Shown: positions 9,301-20,570 of the stretch, one piece after another
Numbering within the stretch: position 1 is the stretch's first letter
Layout of the letters: the number at the start of each line of letters is the position of its first letter
NCBI RefSeq assembly: GCF_000315625.1
Contig: NW_005434497.1
Span: 51,294-77,557 of the forward strand
Origin: Guillardia theta CCMP2712
Taxonomy: Eukaryota; Cryptophyceae; Pyrenomonadales; Geminigeraceae
Reading direction: 5' to 3'
DNA: 26,264 nt
Notes under the pieces: model-generated
Seen by the model: only the letters and a program-made list of their open reading frames with translations
Databases searched by the model: none
Told to the model about the DNA's origin: nothing
Made by a program: the position numbers and the translations under genes

Positions 9301-9525
9301 TTTGCGAAGTGCCGCATACGATGCTTAAGGAACGTTGGGGAGGAGAGAGATGACAGGGTAAATCTCAGAGGAGAGGGAGGGAGTGAAGGGGAGGAGAGTG
9401 AAGTGAAGGGATCTACAGATTGCAAGGCTTCTTTGGTGGAGAGGAGTGGGCAATCGGGAAGAGGGGCAATGGAGGATCGAGCGATAAAAAACTGATGTCG
9501 TAGAGCAGATTCAAAAAGGCGCAAA
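9301..9525. promoter_or_regulatory. Probable promoter/5' UTR of the 9526 gene
   Basis: Ordinary-composition DNA between the G19 run and ATG 9526, with a GA-rich patch at 9365-9410. The ATG context is GCAAAATGGCT. No specific site can be named. Confidence 0.3.
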
Positions 9526-10264
9526 ATGGCTATAGGAGAGGGCCCGGGCCCTCTCAAACTTGCCATCGTGCTCGCCGTCGCCTCTGTTGCAGCTCTTACC
9601 TTGACTGTGGGATGGAGGGGAGGAGGGGGCAGCACCAGGACGGCCCTGTTCCAGCGACCCCCCTCGTTCCTCGAAGACCGTAGGTACCTCGCGCCTCCCG
9701 GTGGATACGTCTATCGGCGAGAGCTGCCCCCTTCGTCCTGGCCGGAGAACTTCGACGGTGCGTGAGCTTTGGGAGGAGGAGGAGGAGGAGGAGGAGGAGG
9801 AGGAGGAGGATGAAGTTGAAGGCAGGCAGAAACTTCGTCATGATCGACCGGGAGGAGCCAGCGATGGACGCGGAGTTCTGGCAAGCTGTGGCAGCGAACA
9901 CTCCTGTAGAGGACTACGACTCCATGGATGATGTAAGGCGGATGTGGTGGATGGGGAGGACGATGGAAGGAGATGAGGGGAAGGACAGAGGCAGAGGGAA
10001 GGGGAAGGGGAAGGGGAGCGAAGTAGCAAGAGGAGGAAGGGAGGAGAAAGTGTGTTGTGCGTTTGACTTTTACCCTACCAGCTGTCTGAGCCGTCGGAGG
10101 AGCCCACCAGCTGGAACACCAACGTGTGGTGCCCTTACGCTATCTGTGAGTGAAGAATACTTTTGCTTGCTCCTCATCCTCTTCCCGCAGGCGACTACAC
10201 CTCCGAGTCCCCCGAGGACTTTGAGATCGCCGAGTACTCGCCTGCCGTCCCGTGGATGCAATGA
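9526..10264 (+). CDS. Orphan 158-aa membrane-anchored or secreted protein, four exons
   Basis: Exons 9526-9761, 9830-9932, 10082-10145, 10191-10264; all phases agree and the model ends at TGA 10262-10264. The N-terminus has a hydrophobic segment (LKLAIVLAVASVAALTLTVGW, about 10-30), so it is either a signal peptide or a single anchor. The rest is polar and acidic: FLEDRRYLAPPGGYVYRREL, then NFVMIDREEPAMDAEFWQAV, then SWNTNVWCPYAI and an acidic end EIAEYSPAVPWMQ. Two Cys occur close together near the C-terminus. I recognise no family. Intron 1 (9762-9829) contains a (GGA)n run; intron 2 is GA-rich; intron 3 (10146-10190) is 45 nt. An equally in-frame choice for intron 1 (9758-9825) changes one residue. 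The splice model is solid; the function is unknown. Confidence 0.65.
9772..9811. repeat. (GGA)n run in intron 1 of the 9526 gene
   Basis: About thirteen GGA triplets. Poly-Glu and poly-Arg frames here come from the intron. Confidence 0.85.
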
Positions 10265-10512
10265 GGAAGAAAGGGGAGAAGCAGGAGCAGGGGAGCAGGA
10301 GGGAGGAGAAGAAAGGGAGGAAGACGAGAACGGACGACCGTCATGTGTTTTAATGAGCATAGTTTACAGTCCAACAGTTAAAGCGACTTGGTAGAATCTC
10401 CGCTATCGCCGTCCGCATCCTTCACACGTCCTGCATCGCCTCGTCCGAATGTTGTGACATGTACATAGAGCAGCGCTCGTTTAGCACTTCGATCTGCCTG
10501 CCATCCTTTGTA

Positions 10513-13500
10513 TCAGTTCCGCCGGCCCCCACCGACAGCAGCAGACCTCAGCAGCTCCTTCCTCTCTGAGTTCAACCTGGCAAGGTCATCTACGAGCTCC
10601 TGTCAGCCCCGTGAGCTGACGAGGGGGGAGGTCTGGAGGCGTCACCTTAACAAGCGAGTTCTCGGACTGCTTCGCTGCCGTCGAGCCAGTCATGTTCCTC
10701 ATCAGCCTGGCGACCTTCCCCTGTCATCCTCCAGTCAGATCCGCTCCTCTTCCTCAGGGTCTCACTGACCTCAAGGCTGTTGACCAGGACGACAAGCTTG
10801 CTCTCTGGTGATCCCAGTCAGTCCTGTCAGGACCCCTCTTTTCGTCCCCTCACCGTTCGCGCTCATCCTCTCCTCCTGGTCCTCTTGGTCCCGCCGCACA
10901 CTCATCGAACCGAGCATCTCGTCCATGCAGGCATGGCAAACGTGAAGGCGATCGGTCACCATCTGAACTTCAGCCTCTGCCAGCAGATTTGTGAGTTAGG
11001 AGGAGGAGGAGGAGGAGGGAGAAAACTCGCACCGGTCTTCTTGAGGACCGTCGAATCTGCCTGCATCACATCAAGCTCGTTGCAGAGGTGTTTGATGTAG
11101 GTCGCCGCCCTCCTCAAGGCCTTCTGAAGGACTTCGATCCTCCCTGTGAAAAAGAAGCAAGAATCAGCAATCAGGAAGGAGCCGGCGGAAGATCAGCCGG
11201 GAGGGAGGCGAGAAGGAGTAGAGCAACAGCCCACCTTGCCTCGTCTCCTCGCTGAACAAGCATGCAGACTCTGCCAGGCCAACCAGAGCCGCGTGCAGCT
11301 CTTGCCTCTCGCGGAAGAGCATGTCGGGATCGAACTGGCTCGAGATGAGGGGGTCTGCTGCTGCACTGCGATGTGATGGCTCGTCCGCCTGCTCTCTATA
11401 ATCGAGAGGTGCTGAGGGCGCTTGGCGCCCTTGCGGTAGGAGGACCTCGTTTCTCTTGCCAGCAGCTGCACCGGCTGAGGAGGAAGAGGTTTCTTCCCGA
11501 GGCCTGAGGGCCAGTGACGTTTGCACGTTCTCCTCGATCCGTAAGCACATGGCATGCAGATCCTCCATCCTCGACTCCATGACCGCCATGAGACTCCTGA
11601 TCTCCTCCTCCAGCAGAGCTCGAGCTCTTTCCTCCTGCGCCTCCTCCCCCCCGCCTCCCTTGCGCTCACTCGCCTCTTGCTCCACGATCTCAGACATGGA
11701 CAGGTAGCTGAAGTCCAACCCTTCCTCCCTGCTCCTTCCCTCATCCTGCCATGCAGACTTCCCCCTCTCCCCCTGCTTGCTCTCACTCTGGCCATCCAAC
11801 GAGCTGATCCTCAGGAGCCTCTCATCCGCCTCATCCAACGGCAGCGAGATCGAAGCCGCGGGAGGCTCCTCCCCCTCCTCGAGCAGGTCAAACGCAAGCT
11901 GGATGACATCGGAGACTGAATGCTGGGATGAGGCCTTGGTTGACCACCGGGCCCGCAAGTCCTTCTCTCGGGCTACCAGGCCCTCAGTCTCTCTCTTCAT
12001 CCTATCTATGTATTCCTGGCAGGCCTTGAGATACAGTGTCCTCCTCTTGAGCTCGTTGAGCAAGCTCTCGTAGATGTCTCCTGCTCTCTCCACTTCCTCG
12101 TGCAGGATCTGAACGCCCGACTTGAAGTCCACCGCCTCCTTGATCCTCTGATCCAGCGGCATGCCATCGGACTTGGGGAAAGCTGCACGGACGAGATGCT
12201 GCAGAGATGACGTGGCAAGGCGGATCCACTGCTGGAAGTGGAAGGCAAACGCAACCGAGCCTTCAGTGATGGAGATGGAGAGATTCTCCACCGTCCGGCT
12301 CTCGGCCTGCATGTAGCCCAGCTCTTCCTGGGCCTCGCTAGTAGCATTCTGCACCTCCTGCTTCGTGATACTGTCCCCTTCGGTCAGGAGCTTGGAGAGC
12401 CGCCGGACCCTTCCGTGTGTGGCCTCGTTGAGCTGGAAGATCTTGCAGGCGATCTGATTGAGCTGCTTCAGCTTCTCGCTGGAGTGATCACGCGAGGCCT
12501 TCATGGTCATGTACATGATCCTGATCCGATCATCGAAGTCCAGGGAGAGAGAGCTTCTCTTCAAGGACGGGGCATCCTCCTCGCTGCATGCATCGAAGTC
12601 CTGCGCGTGTGTCTGGCTCCTGCAAGATGGCTCAGCTGCGGAAGGAGGAGCAAAAGGCGAATCCGGTCTTACCAGACGCTGCATCTCTCCTTGAGCAGCA
12701 TGACGAGCTCGTAGTTCCCGCTGAAGCTGAGGACGTTGCGCAGCAGGGAGTCGTCCAGTGGTCGTCCAGACAGCTTGAACCACTCCATGAGCCCCTCATC
12801 GACGGGCATCTGCTCGAGCTTCGCTATCCTCTCCTTGCAAGACTCGAACATCGCCAGCTGCTTGGCCCGCTCCTCGCGGTCGACACTCTGCCTTGACCGG
12901 TTCCCAGCTCCGTCATCCTTGGACTCCAGCTCTTCGAGATACCTGAGGAGACCGACATGAGACCACACGTGCACGCGTGTCCCAGAAGAATGTTGATCGA
13001 TATCACCAGATGAGCACGTTGATGGACTCCTGTTGAATGCTCGCGATCTCGAAGCCTTCGACCATCTTGTCAACCTGACCGTCGATCAACGTCAGGATGC
13101 CATCTGCAGCATTCGACATGCACGAGAAGGAGCATATCTCTATCTTCGCGCTCGTTCCAGCGCTACAGGTGCAGGCGAGTCTGAGGCATTTCGAGGCAAC
13201 TCACCAGCTTCGTCGCGCTCTGGTGCCTCCCTCGGATCTTCTGTTCCACAGGAAGCATCTGCTTCGACAGCAAAGAAAGATCCTTGAGAAGTTCCACGTC
13301 CTCGTTCGATTCTCCATCTCTGCCGCTACCGGACAGCAGCCCACTGCTCCTCATCGCAGGCGCCCCCTCCCCATCGAAGAGGCTCCTTGTCGACCTACCT
13401 AGTTCGGACTGACATCCCTCATCGTCCGCACACCTGCCGATCTTTGAGCTCGATCATGCTCTTTCCTCTCTCTCTGCATCACCGTATCCGCGACATGTCG

Positions 13501-13912
13501 AAGGCGAAGACCTTCTTGTCGCTCTTGGGGATTTCGTACTGGGACAACCATTTTCCATCGAGCAGCTCGACGGGAGGAGCATGGCTTTCTCCTTGCTCGA
13601 CGCTCAAGAAGATGATCTCAGCCACTTTAGAATGCTCCACGGAAGAAGCGAATGCTCTCCGAAGCTCGCGAACACTGAGGGGGCGTCAGGTGCGGCCGAC
13701 GACAAACATGGCTGCGCTGACCTGCAGCCGCATGGCAGGCTGAGATTGACTCTCTGACCTGTCAAGGCATCCAAGACCGAGAAGCTGAACACATCATGAC
13801 CATCGCTGCGTGATGAAACCTCGGACTCCATCCTCGGATCTGCCAACACACGCGCTTCAAAAAAAACCTGCATCAACCGTATCCTCAATCTGCCATCTCC
13901 CACAGATAGCAT
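10513..13912 (-). CDS. ATG11: ATG11/RB1CC1 (FIP200)-like autophagy scaffold, eleven exons
   Basis: Rebuilt 942-aa protein; exons (minus): 13912-13722, 13674-13483, 13433-13205, 13137-13007, 12942-12673, 12619-11235, 11143-11033, 10976-10854, 10804-10770, 10720-10646, 10599-10513. Lengths sum to a whole number of codons. Residues 41-125 resemble the ubiquitin-like fold that opens plant ATG11: FSVLDALTGQRVNLSLP, SVRELRRAF, LDGKWLSQYEIPKSDKKVFA. Then follow ESCKERIAKLEQMPVDEGL (ATG17-like region) and a helical array including GDIYESLLNELKRRTLYLKA and EGLVAREKDLRARW (about 516-563), as in the conserved ATG11 domain. The last 150 residues are coiled coil (RIEVLQKALRRAATYIKHL; ELVDDLARLNSERKELL). 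Family role: scaffold that gathers the ATG1/ULK kinase and cargo receptors at the forming autophagosome. Weak points are the start (ATG 13831 is an alternative) and exon 4, whose acceptor is GAG rather than CAG. Confidence 0.7.
10998..11018. repeat. (GGA)n run in an intron of the ATG11-like gene
   Basis: Short GGA array within the 56-nt intron 10977-11032; on the coding strand it supplies the pyrimidine tract before the acceptor. Confidence 0.8.
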
Positions 13913-15263
13913 CAACCACGATCACCTTCTCTCTCCTCCCTCTCCGATACCTCTCTTCCTCTTCCTCCATAGCTCACGCCTCTCCTCCTCCTCCTTCTCC
14001 TCCTTCCGTCTCCATCCCTCCCACCATGCCCAGCCCCATCAAACTTCATGGAAACGCCCGTGCCCCCCTCGTCCTTGTCACCACCCACACCCACTACCCC
14101 TATCTCCCAGCCTACCCACCAGGACCTTTTCCTTCCTACTACCCCACCCTCTTAGGTCTGATCTCTGTTCCTTGCTGGGTGCAATTGTACCTGTGTGTGA
14201 CCTACCCCTACCCCTACCCTCCAACAAAATCATAAGTCCATCATAGGACAAAGTCACCTACCCACCCTATCCAGAACGTGTCTTAGTGTTACACTACCCC
14301 CTGAACTTCCCTGAGACTAGAAAGAAGGCTACCCACCCCAACATAAAGTACCCCACCCCCATTTGAGCAGCATCCCCATTTTGAGTACCCCACCCTGGGG
14401 TTATATCTTCTTGAGTTTGTGTGCCGGTATGCTTGTGAAGTGTTGTCTATTTCCGAGGCAATTTTGAACTGTATCAGCAGATATTGAACTTGAAACTTAT
14501 ATTTCGAAAATTTTCCCATCGTTTTGGGAGATATTCACGAAAAATGGAGTTTGTGAGTTCTTTTTTTCTTTTACGCAATGTACTTCTTTTTTTTGGACTT
14601 CACTCTTGGAGTACCCCCTTCTCTGAGCTCTCAAAACTTTGAAAACAAGGGGTAGTAGTGAATACAAATACATGACCCTTCGCCATGCAGGATGCGAGGG
14701 GCGATGGTGGGGAGGGAGGGGAGCGAAGGGAAGAGAGCAGAGATGGCAGAGAAGAGCAGACGGGGGGGGGATGAGAGACGTTGTAATGGGAGAGAGAGGT
14801 TGTTGCAAGTGAGGAGAGTGGTAGGGAGTGGAGGAGAAGATAGTGGAGCAGAGGGAGTAAGAACCAATACTGAGGGATGCGCGGAGTTAGTCTTAATGAC
14901 TATCGGAAGATGGTTGTAGAGAGGTCGAGGAGTACAACGTGAATTGCCGCTATGGTGAAGAGATTTACGAGCTGAGAGAGGAATGGGATGGAAGGAGGAC
15001 AGAGGAAGGAGAGTGGGAGATGGGAGAAACCTCTCTATGGGTACTAGGGCGATTCAAAGGCAGCACTCGCGGCTAATCTGAGTAGTGAGAGTCGTGAAGG
15101 TAGATTCTATTCGATTCGAAGTTGAGGAGGATCGTAGAAGAATGTTCCCATCAGATCGAGCGGATCGTGGGGGTCAGGATGAGAGGGTGAGAGAGATAGA
15201 GAGTTCCATGGGAAACATTAGTTTGGGTGTGCACTGACAAGTTTCACTTCAAGGGTGTCCTCC
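13913..15263. other. Divergent intergenic region between the ATG11-like and MLO-like genes
   Basis: 13913-14050 is CT-rich and is the likely promoter side of the ATG11-like gene. 14050-14400 carries many TACCCC/CACCCC words, including CCCTACCCCTACCCCTACCC (14203-14219 region). 14400-14640 is AT-rich with T8 tracts. 14700-15230 is GA-rich on the plus strand and leads to ATG 15264. Open frames here are low-complexity; no gene is supported. Confidence 0.5.
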
Positions 15264-18200
15264 ATGGCTCCCTCCGGATCGGATTGGAGGTGAGTTTGAG
15301 GGCGTGCAAACGCTGTGTTGTGCGGATCTCTGATCTTTGGAGGGCAGGAAAGAGGTCAAGGGAGAGAGGGCGAGGAGGACGAGGTTTGTCACTTGAAGCT
15401 TCTTCTCCTGCCCTGACGAGTTTGCTGCCCTCACAGCTCGAGGATCCTTATTGCACTGGCCACTGTGGTGACCATCGGAGGCGTTCTTCTTGCAGCGAAC
15501 AATTCATACTTGTCGAAGCATGTGAGTCCTCCTCTCATGAAATCCGAGGGAAACTTGTTTGCGCTCAATGCCAGATTGAGCGCTGCGAATGCTTGTTCTT
15601 GTGCTGTGGGGCGGATGTCGTGCTGTTTCCAAATTTGTGTCGGATGCTCTCACTGACAGTCTGTGCTCCCAGGTATCGAAGACGATGCATTTGCTCGGCA
15701 ACCATGAGTTGTAAGAACTTTCGTTCCCCTCCTCCCCCCCTCCCTTCCTCCCTCGTCTCACTCTATTTCGCGGCAGCTCCTCGCTCCCCAAGGAGATGGG
15801 CCGTGGCAGGGACCCTCTTCCTGCCGTCAAGCTATCACCGGAGGCAAGCTTATTCTCGTGTGCTCCCCGGGTCCTCAAAACTCTTCTCAGGTCGTCCGTG
15901 CAATCCTCAACCTCCCAGAGAAGGACCAGATGTCGCTAGTTCTGCCGGCGCGGAACCCATCGGAGCGACATGTGCAGTATGAGGTTGCCTGCTCCCTACC
16001 TGTGTCCTTACAAGGCTGAGCATGAGGCTGGCAGATCATCGACAAGGCTGTGTCCAAAATGCGCAACCTCCCCTCCCTCAACTCCGTGCAGGTCTGAGCT
16101 CCGACCGAGCGTCCGCTGCCATGCCTGATGTTTCTCGCAGCTCTCACACGAGGAGGATGAGGACGAAGACGCCCTCACTGAGGATGAAGGAGGACACCAC
16201 AGTTTGACCCCAGCGCAGGAGCGAGCAGGTGATCAAAAGTCTCTTAACCCCTCCTCTCATTCTGCGATACCAGAGCGCCTGTGGGCTCTTATTTTTGTCA
16301 CTGCCATCGTGACGGCCTCGGTGATCTTTGAGAGTATGAAGGAGATTGTCCAGAACAACACTCCACCCACGATGAGAGGTCAGTCAGGGTTTCCCCCCCC
16401 GTCGCTCGCCCTCAAGGGAGCTGACTGAGTGTTTTGCAGCCGTTGTCGACAAGTTCTTTGGAGAGCTCGCGACTCTTGGTTTCATCGGCACTATCGCCTT
16501 TGTCCTCACCACGGGATTCGCTAATCAGGAGTCTATCCTTGGCCATCTGTCCTTCTGGTATGATGAGACTTCGTCTGTTACCCTGCCCCCCTCCTCTCCT
16601 CTCCTCCCCTGCCCCACCTGCTCTCCCCCTTGCTCTCCCTTCCCCTCCCCTCTCCTAATCTGACCCTTTACTCACCTTTCTCGCACTGGCTCGCAATCAT
16701 AACATTTCCCCTACAGGTATACAGGAGACAACCACCTCCTAATCCACGAGTTCGAGATCCTTCACTTCCTCGTGTTCTTCGTCATGGTCTTCTTTGTGTC
16801 CTCAGTCCTCGTCATCTTGCAGATCACAGGTGAGCCTCCTCCCTACTCCTCCTTGACCTGATCCTCTCTCGCAGTGGCCCAGAAGCAGGCATGGCAGGAC
16901 CACGAGACGTTGCTCCTGGAGGAGGTGGGAGCAGGGAAGTCCAAGGACGAGATCAAGGAACTGCTGTCTATCTCAGCTGAAAGCATCGCCATGGAGGGGA
17001 CGCTGACCTCCGAGTACACCAAGGACTTGAAGACGCGCGAGGCAGAGTTCATGAGGTTCAGGTGACGACGACGAGAGGGCTGGGGGCCGAGCGACTGACG
17101 CCCTCCCGTCCTCCTGCAGGCAGAGGTTCATCCAGGACGTCGAGTGCCCGGTCGCGATCCCCGAGGACTTCAGCTTCTCCGAGTACCTCGAGCGAATGAT
17201 CGCCAAGTACCTTGCGGAGGTGGTGGAGATCACGGTGTGGGACTGGGCTGTCCTGTGGAGCGTCTTCCTGCTCCTCTTCGTCCTCAACGCCCTTGTCCAG
17301 ACCTTCTTCCCCAGCATGAAAGACGGCGACATGCCCATCTACGCTGTCTGCGCTGGTTTCGCCGTCCTCCAGCTGGCGCTGCTGGTCTTCGCCGTGCTGG
17401 GCTTTAGGTCGCTGGCGTACATCAAGATGATGTTGATCCCCGGGGTGAGGGGGAGCGAGCTAGAAAGGATCTCGAGCGGGGCCTCGAAGACTGTGGACTT
17501 CCAGAAGCTCATCATGCCTCCTCGCTACATGGAGGAGATGAAGCTGGCGACCAAGGAGTGGAACTCGAGCTGGGTCAACTCCGGACTTGACCTTATCTTC
17601 CCCAAGACTCACCTTCCCTCCAAGCACCAGCAGCTCTTCGGACCGCTCGGAGCGAGGGGCCCGCTGATCTACCTGCACTACCTCAAGCTTATCCTCCTCG
17701 GCTCCGTCGTCTCCATCGCCGCCCTCTGCGTCATCCTGTTCCAGCCCCTCTGGACTCTGAACCCGCTCCTCCCCTTCCTCGCCATCGTCCCAGCCATCAT
17801 CTGCATCTTCCTCACTCCCCGCATGGTGATCTTGTACACCTGGTGCTGCTCTACGGAGATGCTCAAGGATATCGATGTGGTGATCGAGGTGGTCAGGAAG
17901 CAGAAGCAGGACAAGCTGCTCGACATCCTCCGCATCCTCTCCATGCTCTCCTACTTCCTTGACCAGGTCGAGTTCCTCAAGAGCATGTCTAGCAAGGCCC
18001 AGGGTGCCGACGACCAGAAGGCCGCCATCACGGAGGCGCAGTGGGAGAAGTTGATGGCGCAGACTGACCCGCACGTGGTCGACGATCTAAACGCGCTCTT
18101 CCTCGCCTACGACACCGACGAGTCAGGCGAGCTGGACTGCCAGGAGGTGAAGGAGCTGGTAGAGCAGATGGGGACGAAGCTCACGGAGGAGGAGGCGGAG

Positions 18201-18533
18201 AACCTCTTCAGGATCATGGATGCTGACGGCAGCGGGACTGTGGACTTCAAGGAGTTCGCCATGGTGATCCTGCACCAGAAGAACTCCAAGAAGGGCAAAG
18301 TCTCCTACGCGGAGCTCGCGGAGAAAATGTTCCGCATCTTCGACCAGGATGGCAGTGGGGTGGTGCAGCAGGACGAGATCGTCCAGCAGATCTCCAAGCT
18401 GGGGAAGAACTGGGACAGTGCAGGGATCCTCTACTTCCTGCAGCAGATCGACAAGGACGGGTCGGGGGAGATCGAGAAGCACGAGTTCGTGGACTACATC
18501 ACCAAGATCGAGGCCGAGATGTCCCTGACCTGA
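15264..18533 (+). CDS. MLO: MLO-like multi-pass membrane protein with four C-terminal EF-hands
   Basis: Rebuilt 790 aa; exons 15264-15289, 15437-15521, 15673-15710, 15777-15825, 15891-15983, 16035-16091, 16141-16228, 16274-16378, 16440-16557, 16717-16829, 16875-17061, 17120-18533; phases all match. Residues 11-31 (ILIALATVVTIGGVLLAANN) are a signal peptide or first membrane segment, followed by a polar, acidic region. From about 147 it follows the MLO plan: ERLWALIFVTAIVTASVIFE, FGELATLGFIGTIAFVL, HEFEILHFLVFFVMVFFVSS, FSFSEYLERMIAKYLAEVVE, two TMs, HQQLFGPLGARGPLIYLHYL and two more TMs. EF-hand loops: DTDESGELDCQE (651-662), DADGSGTVDFKE (687-698), DQDGSGVVQQDE (728-739), DKDGSGEIEKHE (764-775). 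Plant MLO proteins bind calmodulin and at least some conduct Ca2+; here the Ca2+ sensor is covalently attached. Exons 4-6 are the least certain; a donor at 15984 (GTTGCC) or 15971 (GTGCAG) both keep frame. Confidence 0.75.
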
Positions 18534-18800
18534 TGAACTTACAGAGCAGGAAGGAACTTGAGACTTCGCCCTCCTCTATCTACAGACCTCGGGCAGTCGA
18601 TTCCTTAGCTGGGTCGACTCAGCTGCTGCCGCCTCACGTCGGAGTCCGATCACAACTCGCCGGCTATTATAAGGCCGGCTGATGCTGTTCAGTTCCTCAA
18701 TGCCACGGTCTTGAAGGCCCTAAAGTGAGATGATTCAATGATTACTGCCATGATAGTCAGCTCCCGACAATAAAGCACAATCCCCGAACTTGACTTGTGT
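18534..18800. other. 3' UTR side of the MLO-like gene
   Basis: Contains a short self-complementary stretch, GCCGGC-TATTATAAG-GCCGGC (18659-18679), and an AATAAA at 18769-18774 that could be a polyadenylation signal, though 235 bp past the stop. No gene. Confidence 0.35.
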
Positions 18801-19200
18801 TGATCGCGAGGTTCGCCGTCACCCGGGTTCGGAGGACTGACGTAACTGTCCCGGCAATGCGAACCGTCGGGCCCGGTCACGTTCGGAGGGCCTCAGTTCA
18901 GCCGCCAGTGGCAGTGCCCTGGCAGTGGCCCGGGCCGCTAAGTTAAAAATCAGTACGAGGATCGGACAATCAAGAGAGTCAGTGTCAGTGTTGCACAGGC
19001 CATACGTGGCGGCGGCCGCCCCCGAAGGAATGAGACGCATTCTCACGCCGGTCACGGAGTCGGAACCGTGCGGCGGCGGCCCGGTACTACGGTCACTGAC
19101 TGATCATCGGATATCAGTCACGGTCACGGTGGGCCGCCCGGCCCCGGGACCGTACAGTCCGCCGGACACTCAGTGAGTCAGGGATAGCTGTAAAGAACCT
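18800..19200. repeat. GC-rich repeat block 3
   Basis: Same character as the blocks at 5691-6830 and 9005-9300: GGCCCGGGCCGC, GGTACTACGGTCACTGACTGA, GGCGGCGGCCC. It carries another arm of the hairpin element (18939-18960 plus CAATCAAGAGAGTC). No supported gene. Confidence 0.65.
18939..18984 (+). mobile_element. Truncated copy of the MITE-like element
   Basis: TAAGTTAAAAATCAGTACGA (18939-18958) is identical to the inner part of the left arm of the 9107-9213 element. The following CAATCAAGAGAGTC matches the sequence beside the arm at 6134-6148. The outer TTTACTCAAAGT end is missing. Confidence 0.65.
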
Positions 19201-19476
19201 GACCTACCAGCTAGCAGTGGGGTGCGAGGGTGATGATCAATCGTTTACATATAAAAGCGAAATGAGGGAGGAGCAGGGGCGGAGCGAAGGGAAATGGGGG
19301 GGGGGGGGGAGGAGGAGGATGAGGAGGAGGATGAGGATGAGGATGAGGAGGAGGCCCGGGCTGCGGGGGATGTGGATTGGAAGAGCGAGGTGGAGGGGGA
19401 GGGAGAGGGAGAGGAAGCGAGTTTGATATCAGAAGACGTGTGGCATTGGGAAGAGCTTTTGAATTTTATCTTGCAG
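19201..19476. other. GA-rich 5' region of the plastid-membrane-protein gene
   Basis: Holds a G11 run near 19297-19309 and GAGGAT triplets (19310-19352) on the plus strand. Acidic and basic frames read from it are repeat translations. The ATG at 19477 directly follows TTGCAG, so an upstream non-coding exon is possible. Confidence 0.4.
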
Positions 19477-20194
19477 ATGTCACAGAAGGCAGTCATGCTC
19501 GCTCTTGTTGTCCTGACCTACGTTGTTGAGGTATATGCATAGTTGTACTGCTGTCTGATCCCCACGATCCTCCGACCCCTCCCTTCCCCTCCCCTCCCCT
19601 CCCCTTCTTCATCGCCACCACAGCAAATCCCCTCCCTCCCCGTTCCAGCTTCTCATTCTCTTCATCATTCGCCCCAGCTCCTTGTCCCTCCTCCTCCTCC
19701 TCCTCTAACTGTTTCGCAGTCGTCCTGCTTCTCCCATGCTCCCTTCCTCTCATCTTCGTCTTTGGCTGCGGTCAAGTCCTGCAGACCTCTCGTGCTCAGG
19801 AGCAGGAACACTTTGAGGATGCAGACAAATCAGCCGGAGGAGGAGACGAAGGAAGATCCCTATGCTGTGAAGCCCCAGGTCCTGCTCTCCTGCTCTCCTG
19901 CTCTCCTGCTCTCCTGCTCTCCTGCTCTCTTCTTGCCCCCCCCCCCCTTCCGTTCTCCTACTCTTTGCTCTTCCCTTCCGCAAAACTCAATCCTGCTGGC
20001 TCCTCCACTGTCTCCTCGGACATCTGTTTTACTCTCCCCTCCTGCCTCCTGCCTCCTATCTCTCTGCTCTCCTGCTCTTCTCGACTCTTTCTCCTGTCTT
20101 CCTCGCTTCTCCTTCTCATCTCCTGATCCTCAGGTTCCCTCCTTCGCCAGGACGGAGAACCAGTGGGCTAAGGACCTCGAGGTGAGGAGCAAGA

Positions 20195-20245
<51 letters not shown>

Positions 20246-20528
20246 AACCTTGAGATGCATCAAATGCTCGAATGTCTGTGAAGCCAGTGATGTGCGCGTA
20301 ACGTGCTGTTGGGTCGCATAGGAAGGAGGAGGAGGAGGAGGAGGAGGAGGAGATAGTGGTGTGTGAAGTTGCTGGTCAGGTTGGGGAGGAAGACGGGGAC
20401 AAGAACAAGAAGCTTTTGGCCATCACTACTGGAGCCGTCGCACTGGTGAGGGACCCATGAATGTCAGGCCTGCCCCTGCCTTTGCTCCTGCCCCTGCCCC
20501 TGCCCCTGCCCCTGCCCCTGCCCCTGCC

Positions 20529-20570
<42 letters not shown>

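Noticed and set aside
14201-14220. CCCTA-type run as a telomere
   Set aside because: Only about three units, internal, flanked on both sides by genes; at most a relic.
15673-15710. LLGNHEL as a metallophosphatase GNHE motif
   Set aside because: No GDxHG or GDxxDRG partner motif lies upstream; the exon is part of the MLO-like gene's N-terminal region.
19543-20253. 236-aa plus frame ending in poly-Ala
   Set aside because: It reads through two microsatellite-filled introns of the plastid-protein gene; the real exons within it were used in the spliced model.
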